Made by a program: the position numbers and the translations under genes
Source of the DNA: JBALVT01 sp965262875
Lineage (GTDB): Bacteria > Pseudomonadota > Gammaproteobacteria > Pseudomonadales > Halieaceae
Assembly: GCA_965262875.1 (NCBI GenBank)
Contig: OZ253569.1
Span: 1,860,001-1,924,000 of the forward strand
Length of the DNA stretch: 64,000 nt
Direction of reading: 5' to 3'
Part shown: positions 6,348 to 14,785 of the stretch, one piece after another
Layout of the letters: each line of letters starts with the position of its first letter
How positions within the stretch are numbered: position 1 is the first letter of the stretch
The notes under the pieces: generated by a model
Databases searched by the model: none
What the model saw: only the letters and a program-made list of their open reading frames with translations
What the model was told of the DNA's origin: nothing

Positions 6348-7964
6348 ATGCAATCGGCGATAAAAAAGCAACAAAAACAAGGCGGTTACGAGGGGCTTGG
6401 TGTCTCGGAACTGCTTGCAGCCCTCGCTGTAAAAGACCAGATTCTTGAAGAAAAAGACGAACTCCTCCAGGCTCACCAGAAACACCTCAGCGACAAAAGC
6501 CACATCATCCTCGAACAAAGCAAACGCATTGACCTGCTCGAAGAATACTTGCGCCTGGCCACGGTACAGAAATTCGGAGCCAGTAGTGAGAAACTGGCGT
6601 TTCAGTCTGATTTGTTCGATGAGGCTGAAATCGAAGTCGCCCTGAGTGAGCTCGAAGAGCAACTGCCTGAAGAAGACCGGGTTCGGCCTCGAAAGAAAAA
6701 AAGAAAGCGCGGGTTTAGCGACAAGCTGCAACGGGTGCAGATACACCTCACACTTTCAGATGAGGAAAAGGATGGGGCCACCAAAACATTCTTCACCAAG
6801 GTCAAGGAGGAGCTGGAGTTTATTCCCGCCCAGGTCAAGGTGTTGGAATACTGGCAGGAGAAGGCGGTATTCAATATTGACGGTGAAGATGTCATTGTCG
6901 CCGCACAGCGCCCCGCTCATCCGCTGGGGAAATGCTTTGCCAGTCCTGCATTGCTGGCCTACATCATTGCCTCCAAATACGCCGATGGACTGCCGCTATA
7001 CCGCCTGGAGGGGATGCTCAAGCGTTACGGCGGTGATATCAGCCGCTCCAACATGGCCCACTGGATTGTACGGCTTCAGGATGTATTCCAGCCCTTGATC
7101 AACTTGATCCGGGAGGTTCAGCTTGAGGGGAATTACCTGCAGGCGGATGAGACGCGCATACAAGTGTTGAAGGAAACGGGCAAAACGGCCCAATCGGATA
7201 AATGGATGTGGGTGATACGCGGCGGCCCACCGGATAAACAATCAGTGCTGTTCGAATACGACCCCTCACGTGCTGGCGCGGTGGCGGAGCGCCTGCTGGA
7301 TGGCTTTGGTGGTGTGTTGCAGGCCGACGGCTATTCCGGTTACAGCAAGGTGTGCCGGATAGCGGGCATTACCCGAATTGGATGCTTTGACCATGCCCGG
7401 CGCAAGTTCGTTGAAGCCAGCCGGGCGGCGGAAACCAGGAGCACCAAAAAGAAAGTGGGGCAACCCACCAAGGCTGACGTTGCACTCAGTAAAATACGAA
7501 GGCTGTATGCGATAGAGAAATCGATCAAGGATCTGGAGCACGACAAGAAAAAACAGGCAAGGCAGTCACTCAGCGTGCCGATTCTCGAGGACCTGAAGCC
7601 ATGGCTGGAGAAGAACGTCAGCCGGGTGCCCAAAGATAGCCTGACCCACAAGGCCATAACGTACACACTGAACCAATGGGAGTACCTGATTGGCTATTGC
7701 GAGGACGGCCAGTTGAATATCAGCAATGCGCTGGCTGAGAATGCGATCAGGCCCTTTGCGGTTGGTCGGCGCGCCTGGCTATTCGCAGATACCTCCCGCG
7801 GGGCCCGAGCCAGTGCGACCTGTTATAGTTTAGTGGAATCGGCAAAGGCGAACGGCCTGGAACCTTATGCTTACCTCCAGCATGTGCTGGCGCACATTGC
7901 GGCGGCAGATACGGTGGAGAAGCTTGAAGCATTACTGCCCTGGAACATGGAAATCGAAGAGTAA
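6348..7964 (+). CDS. tnpC: IS66 transposase TnpC
   Basis: About 538 residues from MQSAIKKQQKQGGYEG; an alternative in-frame start lies at 6297. Order of parts: an N-terminal coiled coil, a basic PRKKKRKRG stretch, the zinc-binding-like middle, the DDE core (YLQADETRIQV, VLQADGYSGYSKV) and the IS66 C-terminal domain (ISNALAENAIRPFAVGRRAWLF). It cuts and joins the element ends. Appears intact. Confidence 0.93.
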   Translation: MQSAIKKQQKQGGYEGLGVSELLAALAVKDQILEEKDELLQAHQKHLSDKSHIILEQSKRIDLLEEYLRLATVQKFGASSEKLAFQSDLFDEAEIEVALSELEEQLPEEDRVRPRKKKRKRGFSDKLQRVQIHLTLSDEEKDGATKTFFTKVKEELEFIPAQVKVLEYWQEKAVFNIDGEDVIVAAQRPAHPLGKCFASPALLAYIIASKYADGLPLYRLEGMLKRYGGDISRSNMAHWIVRLQDVFQPLINLIREVQLEGNYLQADETRIQVLKETGKTAQSDKWMWVIRGGPPDKQSVLFEYDPSRAGAVAERLLDGFGGVLQADGYSGYSKVCRIAGITRIGCFDHARRKFVEASRAAETRSTKKKVGQPTKADVALSKIRRLYAIEKSIKDLEHDKKKQARQSLSVPILEDLKPWLEKNVSRVPKDSLTHKAITYTLNQWEYLIGYCEDGQLNISNALAENAIRPFAVGRRAWLFADTSRGARASATCYSLVESAKANGLEPYAYLQHVLAHIAAADTVEKLEALLPWNMEIEE

Positions 7965-8036
7965 CGGCGAAGTAAAGCGATCTACTGTCTAGCGGCTCGC
8001 AGACAAAATCAATAGGGTCGATTTAAGTGCGCTTAC

Positions 8037-8556
8037 GATTATTAGATTGATATTGTGCCAATCAAAAGGACACAATGAGCCTCAGAACCGCTGGTTTTTG
8101 CCTATTCTCGGGTGTTTACAGAACTCCAGTATTGGCTGCCGCCGTCGCCCTGGCCAACCCATCTTTTTGGGTCAAGTCGTTCATCGTCACCAACCGCGCA
8201 TCGCATTCGGCGACGTGAGAATATCGAAAATCCTTCGAATATTGCGTGTGCTACCTGCATTGACTGGCAAGGCCAATGTGACATAGAGACTTATAATCAT
8301 TGCTATAGAGCGCACGATTGCACTTGTAATCCAAGTTACAAGAGATATGAAGTAGTTGATATCTCCTCTAGCTCCGTGAGCTTTTCCGAACGTCACTAAT
8401 CCAACACGTCGCAAGGGGAGATCAGCAGTAGAGCATATGCACCAGCGTCACGTTCACAGAGCTGCCATTCACTTCTAAGAGCCACCATAGGACCAAGTTA
8501 GACTATGTATAATCCTTGTGATAATATAGACATAGTTTAACTTTGCAGAGGTCATC
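8037..8556. other. IS66 right target duplication (8037-8044) and intergenic DNA
   Basis: GATTATTA at 8037-8044 is the right-hand IS66 target duplication. From 8045 to about 8480 no frame shows recognisable protein features, although frames of 75-95 codons exist on both strands. The mazE promoter region starts near 8490. Confidence 0.6.
8502..8536 (+). promoter_or_regulatory. mazE promoter with inverted-repeat operator
   Basis: ACTATGT (8502-8508) and ACATAGT (8530-8536) form an inverted repeat around a TATAAT -10 box (8508-8513), 20 bases before the antitoxin start. This is the expected place for autoregulation by the MazE-MazF complex. Confidence 0.6.
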
Positions 8557-8808
8557 ATGCACACGAATATACGCAAGTGGGGTAACTCGGCGGGAACCAT
8601 TATCCCGGCCAACATCCTGCAGGAAGCAGGCCTAGAAATCGGCGATGCACTCGATGCACGTGTAGTGGAGGGAAAGGTCATTCTGTCGCCAGTGGAAGGT
8701 GAATTGACGCTAGAAGAATTGCTGGCCGGAAGCCCAAAAGAAAACCTAGCGGTTACAGACGAAGACCTAGAGTGGCTCGACGCACCCAGTGTGGGCAGTG
8801 AGGTTTGA
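8557..8808 (+). CDS. mazE: MazE-type AbrB-fold antitoxin
   Basis: 83 residues with HTNIRKWGNSAGTIIPANIL, the swapped-hairpin AbrB/MazE DNA-binding fold. The acidic C-terminal tail (LAVTDEDLEWLD) is the part that wraps the toxin in this family. The stop and the MazF start overlap as TGATG. The gene lies directly upstream of the Qat genes. Confidence 0.9.
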   Translation: MHTNIRKWGNSAGTIIPANILQEAGLEIGDALDARVVEGKVILSPVEGELTLEELLAGSPKENLAVTDEDLEWLDAPSVGSEV

Positions 8809-9134
8809 TGTATATCCCGGATCGTGGCGACATCATCTGGTTAGATTTTGAGCCCAGTGTGGGTAAGGAGATTACCAAGCGTAGGCCAGCGTACGTTGTT
8901 TCCCGAAAAGCCTTTAACGAACACACGAGATTTGCACTGGTGGCCCCCATTACCAGTACTGTGCGGAACGTGCGACTGGAGATAGTCCTGGAAGGTACTG
9001 AGACAGAGGGAGCCATCTTGTCATACCAGACTAAATCTTTTGATTTCGAACAACGTCAGGCCGCGTTCATCGAAAAAGCCCCCGACGCGATCATCGCAGC
9101 CGTGACACAGATCATGCAAGTAATCGTGCGGTAG
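8808..9134 (+). CDS. mazF: MazF/PemK-type endoribonuclease toxin
   Basis: About 108 residues with YIPDRGDIIWLDFEPSVGKE, KRRPAYVVSRKAFN and LVAPITST, the SH3-like core motifs of MazF/PemK mRNA interferases. ATG at 8808 overlaps the mazE stop; an in-frame TTG just before is a less likely start. The gap to qatA is only 9 bases, so toxin-antitoxin and Qat genes may share a transcript. Confidence 0.9.
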   Translation: MYIPDRGDIIWLDFEPSVGKEITKRRPAYVVSRKAFNEHTRFALVAPITSTVRNVRLEIVLEGTETEGAILSYQTKSFDFEQRQAAFIEKAPDAIIAAVTQIMQVIVR

Positions 9135-9143
9135 GGGATAGGT

Positions 9144-11009
9144 ATGTGGGCAGACAATGAAACTGATGAGGATCTGCTTGGGTTCTCCCTCCACGCGGAC
9201 TTGATTAGCGAGATAGTAACAGATCCAGAGATGTTGCCGGTGACAATTGGTCTCTTCGGTGACTGGGGTGGCGGGAAATCCAGCATTCTGAAAATTATCG
9301 AACGTGACTTGTCGGACAATTCTGATTTTGCAGTTATCTATTTTAACAGCTGGGTATTCGAAGGGTACGAAGATGCGAAAGCGGCAATTCTCACCTCTCT
9401 TTTGACGGAGCTTTTGCATCAGAGAAAGTGGACGGCGGTTGTTCAGGACGAAATCCATTCTCTTTTGAAGAGAGTGCGTTGGATGAAGGTCCTAAAATCA
9501 GGTGCGTCTGCAGGATTAGCATACTTGACGGCAAATCCGTTACTCCTGGCTGGTATCGAAAGCCCTCTGGAAGCCGAACCGGTCGATGTGCCCAGTGACA
9601 GTGCCGAGTCAGCGACCGAACCCCCAAAGAAAGGCGGCCTAAAACCAGGCGACTTTCTAGAAACTATCGAAGAAACGGTACTCAACGTACGTTCATTTCG
9701 AGAAGATTTTCAGGGGCTTATCGAAAAAACGAAGCTCAAGGCGTTTGTCATACTAATTGATGATCTCGATAGGTGTTCTCCAGAACGCGTAATTGAAAAT
9801 CTTGAGGCTGTGAAACTGTTTTTGAATGTTGAGAGTACCGCTTTTGTGGTAGCGACAGACCGCCGAATCGTGGAGAACGCGATTCGCGTTCGGTACTCCA
9901 ACGTGTTCTCCGGAGATCGCGCACAGTCTCTAGAGCAGGAATCACTAGTCACCGATTATTTGGAGAAATTGATTCAAGTACCCTATACGCTCCCCAAGCT
10001 GGCACCACACGAAGTGCGATCCTATATGGCCCTGTTGTTTTTGAAGAAACATCTGGATTCTAAGAAATTTGGTGAAGTGCTCGGAGAGTATACTGAGTTT
10101 TTGGCACAGGAACGCTATAGCTCCTTTCCTCTTGGCGATACCCTAGAGTCACTGCCAGAAGGAAGTGCCAAAGTAGAGCTGACGGAGTGTGTCAGATTGG
10201 TGGAGGCTTGTTCTGACGCTATCACAGATGGCCTAAAGGGAAACCCGAGGCAGATAAAGCGTTTTCTCAATGCCTATTGGCTCAGGAAAAAACTGGGAGG
10301 CATAGCGCATCTCCAGCACGTCAAGGACCACATACTAATAAAACTCATGGTCCTTGAGTATATCAGCGATGATCGATTTGAAGAGCTCTACAACCTGCAT
10401 CGAAACAGTGAAGATGGATCGGTAGGAGTGCTTACAGACTTGGAAGCGGCGAGTAACGCAGATGAAATCGATGACAGTCTTAAGGGGTGGGGAACACCGA
10501 GAATCTGGAAATGGATTAAGTCCGAGCCGATGTTGTCTGGTGCCGATCTTCGCGACTATTTCTGGCTCTCGAGGAGTTCCATTACCGATACGTTATCCGG
10601 CGTAAAACTGTTAAGCCAAGCTATGCGCCTAAGCGTGGATTCGCTGCTCGCTAGCTCGCAGACTCCTCAGAACAAAGTACAGCTTTTTCTCGCGCTCTCG
10701 GAGGATGAGCAGTCGGGTGTCATCGCGATGGTGGCCAAGAAGGCAATGCAGGACATTGAGGACAATACACCAATGGATTCCCTGCTTGATTTGGCGTTAG
10801 GCGAGTCGGAACTGGCAGCAAGCGCGTTCAGGTCCTGTATTGGCAAGGTCGGTCCAAGTAATCTCAAACCCGGACTCGGTGTTAAATTACGAAATATGAA
10901 GTACCCCACTGGCTCTCGTTCCGGAGAAATTCTAGAGGAAGTGGTGGCAGAATTGAAAGCGTCAGACACTAAAATAGGGCGGGCACTTAAGAAAAAGAGC
11001 AAGAACTAG
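9144..11009 (+). CDS. qatA: QatA: KAP-family P-loop NTPase of an anti-phage Qat system
   Basis: 621 residues. Walker A GDWGGGKSS lies at residues ~39-47 and Walker B VILIDDLDR at ~202-210, with the long insertion between them typical of KAP NTPases. The following gene has the Gly/Ser-rich start of QatB and the next starts like QatC, so the assignment rests on family plus order (qatA-qatB-qatC-qatD is established as an anti-phage system). A hydrophobic stretch near residues 118-135 (ASAGLAYLTANPLLLAGI) lies in the KAP insertion. Since qatC is broken and qatD absent here, defence function is doubtful. Confidence 0.85.
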   Translation: MWADNETDEDLLGFSLHADLISEIVTDPEMLPVTIGLFGDWGGGKSSILKIIERDLSDNSDFAVIYFNSWVFEGYEDAKAAILTSLLTELLHQRKWTAVVQDEIHSLLKRVRWMKVLKSGASAGLAYLTANPLLLAGIESPLEAEPVDVPSDSAESATEPPKKGGLKPGDFLETIEETVLNVRSFREDFQGLIEKTKLKAFVILIDDLDRCSPERVIENLEAVKLFLNVESTAFVVATDRRIVENAIRVRYSNVFSGDRAQSLEQESLVTDYLEKLIQVPYTLPKLAPHEVRSYMALLFLKKHLDSKKFGEVLGEYTEFLAQERYSSFPLGDTLESLPEGSAKVELTECVRLVEACSDAITDGLKGNPRQIKRFLNAYWLRKKLGGIAHLQHVKDHILIKLMVLEYISDDRFEELYNLHRNSEDGSVGVLTDLEAASNADEIDDSLKGWGTPRIWKWIKSEPMLSGADLRDYFWLSRSSITDTLSGVKLLSQAMRLSVDSLLASSQTPQNKVQLFLALSEDEQSGVIAMVAKKAMQDIEDNTPMDSLLDLALGESELAASAFRSCIGKVGPSNLKPGLGVKLRNMKYPTGSRSGEILEEVVAELKASDTKIGRALKKKSKN

Positions 11010-11020
11010 CGGGGATAAAC

Positions 11021-11809
11021 GTGGGAACTTCGAAAGCATACGATAGCCCTAAGTGGCCGGGCGTCAACGATAAGGTGGGGTCCGCAGCCTCTGACGGGCC
11101 GCTAACGACCGGAAAAACAACGAGCGCATTAAGCGCATTTTCGGGGGCCTACAAGAAATATATCAATACCGCGTCCGGTGGGTCCTCCGTCGGATCTAAG
11201 GGGCCTAGTTCTGGAGGAAGGACTCAGGGTAGACGTGGAGGCGGAGGCGGCTCAACGGCGCGAGCTCGAGCTGCAACAACGGGGGCCCGTCTTGGTGGGT
11301 TCCTGGCAGGCGTATCCAACTCGGGATTGAGTCAAACCCTTGAGAGACTCGGGTTAGGTGATTTAGAAGGTAAGTCATTAGATGAAGTATTGGATACCGT
11401 CCTAGATACACTTTGTGAGGATGGAGGTCTACTCGACGACTCCGCGCTGACAGAGGGTATGGCAAGAACGCTGGATGAGTTGGGTGAAGGGGCGGAGACT
11501 GTGGAAGAGTTCGATGAATTGTTAAGTAGCCGAGAAATTGGTGTAGAAGGCTATCTACAGATCTATTTCTCTCATGTGCTCGCCGTGAATTTTGAGCAGA
11601 AGGAAGGCGCCTTCGTGAGAGGCAAGATATCTCAGAAGCAGTGTGATGGGTTCTTCAAGCAGGCCCGCGAGCTCATAAGAGCGCTTGTGGTCGACGAGCT
11701 TGCCCAAGACAGAGATCTAGCGTCTATTGACTGGAGAAGCGCAGAGGCAATATCGATCGCAGACTCCATCAACCAGGAAGTATTGGACATACTGATTGCC
11801 GATGATTGA
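11021..11809 (+). CDS. qatB: QatB-like protein of the Qat system
   Basis: 262 residues. The start MGTSKAYDSP, followed by a Gly/Ser/Arg-rich disordered segment (residues ~50-90) and an acidic helical C-terminal half, matches what is known of QatB, whose biochemical role is unknown. It starts 11 bases after qatA and overlaps the qatC start by 8 bases, a tight operon. Confidence 0.75.
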   Translation: MGTSKAYDSPKWPGVNDKVGSAASDGPLTTGKTTSALSAFSGAYKKYINTASGGSSVGSKGPSSGGRTQGRRGGGGGSTARARAATTGARLGGFLAGVSNSGLSQTLERLGLGDLEGKSLDEVLDTVLDTLCEDGGLLDDSALTEGMARTLDELGEGAETVEEFDELLSSREIGVEGYLQIYFSHVLAVNFEQKEGAFVRGKISQKQCDGFFKQARELIRALVVDELAQDRDLASIDWRSAEAISIADSINQEVLDILIADD

Positions 11810-12272
11810 TATAACAGTAACAACACATGTCGAGAGCCCCTTTCACTCCGGTGCAGGTGTATACCTTAATATTGCCGGGCAGGACTCCGTAAAGCTCTCA
11901 TTCAACATTGAGGACTACGCGCGTATTCGGGGGCCTTTCAATAAGGAAGCAGCCGAATTCGCCTATTTTTGTGCAGTAATATATGGCTGTGATCGTCTAA
12001 TCGAGCGTAATACGGGTGACGGTGACCGCTGGACACGCGAGATTGCTGTCAAGATTCCGGTAAGGAACCCTGCGAATTGGGAAGCTTGCGTAGAGACGAG
12101 TGAGAAGATGTTGGAATTTCTGACTGGCGATATTTGGCGCCTCACATTTCTACCTGAATCCCAAGCGCTGTTAGGATCACTTTTCCATAAAACGCGGCAA
12201 AATTTCGGCTCCCAGAACATAAGCGGACGTGATTCTCCGCTCAGTGGGTTTAAGCCGCTGATTTCCCAGTAA
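11802..12272 (+). pseudogene. qatC: QatC, 5' fragment, disrupted by Tn3-family transposon
   Basis: The first ~135 residues (MIDITVTTHVESPFHSG ... FLTGDIWRLTF) resemble the N-terminal domain of QatC, whose C-terminal part is a QueC-like PP-loop ATPase. At 12207 the frame runs into the transposon inverted repeat and reads a spurious 22-codon tail. The PP-loop domain and all of qatD are missing from the window. The right side of the transposon joins a different gene, so the missing part was deleted, not just displaced. Confidence 0.75.
12207..12244. repeat. Tn3-family left terminal inverted repeat
   Basis: 38 bp, outermost base at 12207 inside qatC; inverted partner at 18740-18777. Confidence 0.85.
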
Positions 12273-12287
12273 TTTTTCCCGCCACTT

Positions 12288-13469
12288 TTACAGGGAGTGA
12301 ATTCGCTTCTTTTTCGCTGATTTGTGCCGCTCTTTGAGCTCTATATCAATGTACTTGTCGGTAATGGCGCTGGAGCTATGGCCTGCATCGTCTCTCACAT
12401 GCTCTCTGGGCCTGGTTTTGACGTCTTCTGAGATACCTGTATGGCGCAGCCAATGCACGGTAGCACCCATCAGTGATTCGGCCTCTTCTGTTTGTTGCTG
12501 AGCAACAAGGCTCTGAATCGCCTGGTCGAAACAGTCTTGTACTATAGGCCGTATGTGTGTGGTATTGGCCATAGGCCCTTGGCCCCGATGAACCGGAAGT
12601 AGTGGCGAGTCATCAGCTGGCGTGGGTAGTACCGATAACCCCCGAAACTTCCGCCAGCGTTTTAGCGCAGCCAGCATTGTATCGCTAACCGCTATTTGCC
12701 GCTCTTTATTGCCTTTTCCTACCGTGGTAAACCACCACAATCCATCGTTATCCTTGTGAAAGTCATTCATCGTGGGTGTCCAGCGATCGCTAGCCGCCAA
12801 CTCTGATATCCGTAAATACATACTGTAAAGCGCGGATAACATGAAGAGCGTTCGCTCATGAGATCCCGGGTTGTCTGCGGCCATCTGCTCAGCGGTAGTG
12901 ATGACCACTTGCCACTGAAGTGGACTCAATCGACGTATTCTAGTTTGGCCCTGACGCTTCTGCACGAACTTACTTTTTTGCCGAATCAAGGCCACCGGGT
13001 TGGTGTAGACATATTCCTCTAACAGCAGATATTGGTAAAAACTACTGCAGATAGCCATCAGCTGTTTGATGCTGTTATTTGAGGCGAAATAGTCCTTTTT
13101 AGAAGGCGCTTCGCCCTTTTTGTGGGCAGATTTCGAGACCGTTGCCACGAAGGGTCGCCACTCGGGGTTTGGTCGGCGCTCACCTTCACTGTCAATAAAA
13201 CGCGGCGCTTTCTTAACGCCGATCCAGGCGGCTGGTGGACGCTGACTAAACCGAATGAATTTCTCGATATCCTCTCGCTTCAGTCCATCCAGTGTGGACA
13301 GGGCAATGTGCCAGGTCCATTGCAGCAAGTTTTCGACTTCACGACGGTAACTATTAAACGTTGCGGCGCTACCGGTGTACTGTTGGAGGAATTGCACAGC
13401 AATGGTGAAATCGCGACTCTGCGCTTCCGACAGGCCGTCGGGCGGACTCGCGTTATCGATATACTCCAT
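12288..13469 (-). CDS. Tyrosine recombinase (probable cointegrate resolvase of the Tn3 element)
   Basis: 393 residues. Catalytic motifs: Arg in YLRISELA, HWLRHTG (HxxR), DAGHSSSAITDKYID with the second His and the nucleophilic Tyr. An N-terminal SAM-like core-binding domain is present (FLQQYTGSAATFNSYRREVENLLQW). It is transcribed away from tnpA, the usual layout for Tn3 elements that resolve cointegrates with a tyrosine recombinase instead of a serine resolvase. The intervening region, where the resolution site should be, is interrupted by IS630. Confidence 0.85.
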   Translation of the reverse strand: MEYIDNASPPDGLSEAQSRDFTIAVQFLQQYTGSAATFNSYRREVENLLQWTWHIALSTLDGLKREDIEKFIRFSQRPPAAWIGVKKAPRFIDSEGERRPNPEWRPFVATVSKSAHKKGEAPSKKDYFASNNSIKQLMAICSSFYQYLLLEEYVYTNPVALIRQKSKFVQKRQGQTRIRRLSPLQWQVVITTAEQMAADNPGSHERTLFMLSALYSMYLRISELAASDRWTPTMNDFHKDNDGLWWFTTVGKGNKERQIAVSDTMLAALKRWRKFRGLSVLPTPADDSPLLPVHRGQGPMANTTHIRPIVQDCFDQAIQSLVAQQQTEEAESLMGATVHWLRHTGISEDVKTRPREHVRDDAGHSSSAITDKYIDIELKERHKSAKKKRIHSL

Positions 13470-13486
13470 GGCATCCAGGTATGCTA

Positions 13487-14657
13487 GTGTAGTGTATTAA
13501 ACTGACTGATGATTTGAGAGTGCATGCCTTGCGCGCCCCACTTTCTCCAAAATCTCTTCTGCGGACTTTGTCCAGGCAAATGGCTTTTTATCTTCATTGT
13601 GCCTCTCAATAAAATCCATGATGGTCTCTTCCAGCTCTTGTACCGATGTGAATACACCACGGCGCAGTTGCCTTTCTGTCAACAAACCCAAAAATCTCTC
13701 CACCAGATTTAGCCACGAAGAACTGGTTGGAATAAAGTGTAAGTGAACCCTTTTATTACGCTTAATCCAGTTCTTCACTTTTTCGTGTTTGTGCGTCGCG
13801 TAGTTATCAACGATAAGGTGAAGGTCTAACTCCTTGGGTGTTTGTTTTTCCACAGTCTTCAGAAACGCCAAAAATTCCTGGTGCCGGTGACGCTTTTTGC
13901 ACTCACCGATAACATCACCAGTCAGGGTGTTCAGTGCCGCAAACAAGGTGCTTGTACCATGACGCTTATAGTCGTGAGTCATGGTTCCGCCGCGCCCGGG
14001 CTTCATCGGCAATCCCGGCTGCGTTCTGTCCAGCGCTTGAATGGAACTCTTTTCGTCAACACAGAAAACAACTGCATTCTCTGGCGGCGATAAATACAAG
14101 CCAACAACATCGCGTAGCTTTTCTTCAAAGGCAGGATCGTTGCTCACCTTGAACTGAGCAACCAGGTGTGGCTTCAGACCAACTTCTCGCCACACTCTAT
14201 TTATAAAGGAGTGATTAATGCCCATCACTTTTGCCAAACCCCGGGTTGTCCAGTGGGTGCCATCCTTGGGTTTTTCCTGCGTGGTTATCTTGATGACTTT
14301 CGACCGCAGCTTTGCCTGGTCCGCAGAATTCTTGCCGCCGTGATTAGCCCCTCTTGGCAAATCTTTTTCTATTCCCCGAAACCCTCTCTCAAAAAAACGA
14401 TTGCGCCATCGGCCTACCTTGTTGACATCAATTTCCAGCTCTTCAGCAATTTTGTAGTTGGGAACATTTTTTGCAGCGAGCAAAATAATCCTTGAGCGCT
14501 CTACCAATCGAACCGGTGTCGTTTTGCTTCTAACATTTTTTTCCAACTGTTTTTTCTCTTGCGCTGTTAAAGTTATATTTATTTGGGCGGGCATTAGCTT
14601 CACACGGGTAGTGAATGAAGTAATCATTATATCATTAATCTGTTTAATACACTACAC
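13487..14657 (-). mobile_element. IS630-family element inside the Tn3 transposon
   Basis: Inverted ends GTGTAGTGTATTAAAC at both sides, each adjoining TA (13485-13486 and 14658-14659), the TA target duplication known for IS630. It separates the recombinase gene from tnpA and probably disrupts the resolution site or promoter of the transposon. Confidence 0.9.
13497..14627 (-). CDS. IS630-family transposase
   Basis: Up to 376 residues; a start a few codons in (near MPAQINITLTAQEK) is more likely. An N-terminal helix-turn-helix region (KIAEELEIDVNKVGRWRNRFF) is followed by the DDE core: VVFCVDEKSSIQALDRTQPG, LIVDNYATHKHEKVKNW, and the TSSSWLNLVERF Glu motif. Intact. Related to, but distinct from, the IS630 at 30808-31961. 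Confidence 0.93.
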   Translation of the reverse strand: MITSFTTRVKLMPAQINITLTAQEKKQLEKNVRSKTTPVRLVERSRIILLAAKNVPNYKIAEELEIDVNKVGRWRNRFFERGFRGIEKDLPRGANHGGKNSADQAKLRSKVIKITTQEKPKDGTHWTTRGLAKVMGINHSFINRVWREVGLKPHLVAQFKVSNDPAFEEKLRDVVGLYLSPPENAVVFCVDEKSSIQALDRTQPGLPMKPGRGGTMTHDYKRHGTSTLFAALNTLTGDVIGECKKRHRHQEFLAFLKTVEKQTPKELDLHLIVDNYATHKHEKVKNWIKRNKRVHLHFIPTSSSWLNLVERFLGLLTERQLRRGVFTSVQELEETIMDFIERHNEDKKPFAWTKSAEEILEKVGRARHALSNHQSV

Positions 14658-14785
14658 TAGTGGAGGCCGTCTCATGCTAGCGGTTGTCATCGGCTGCTCA
14701 CGCTGATACATTTACCGTATTAATATTAGTTATCACAGTATATAGATAATTATAGGCAAGGCAATATGTATTCAGGAGTTCCTAA

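Larger units (their letters stand above)
5547..8036 (+). mobile_element. Complete IS66-family insertion sequence
   Basis: The ends read inward GTAAGCGCCCCTAAATC (left) and GTAAGCGCACTTAAATC (right), imperfect inverted repeats, flanked by identical 8-bp duplications. Inside are the three standard genes tnpA, tnpB and tnpC in order. Length 2490 bp. The TnpA and TnpB proteins are identical to those of a second, partial and inverted copy at 60039-60907. Confidence 0.95.

Noticed and set aside
8047..8414. Frames of 75-95 codons on both strands after IS66
   Set aside because: No start signal, no family pattern and uneven composition; treated as intergenic.
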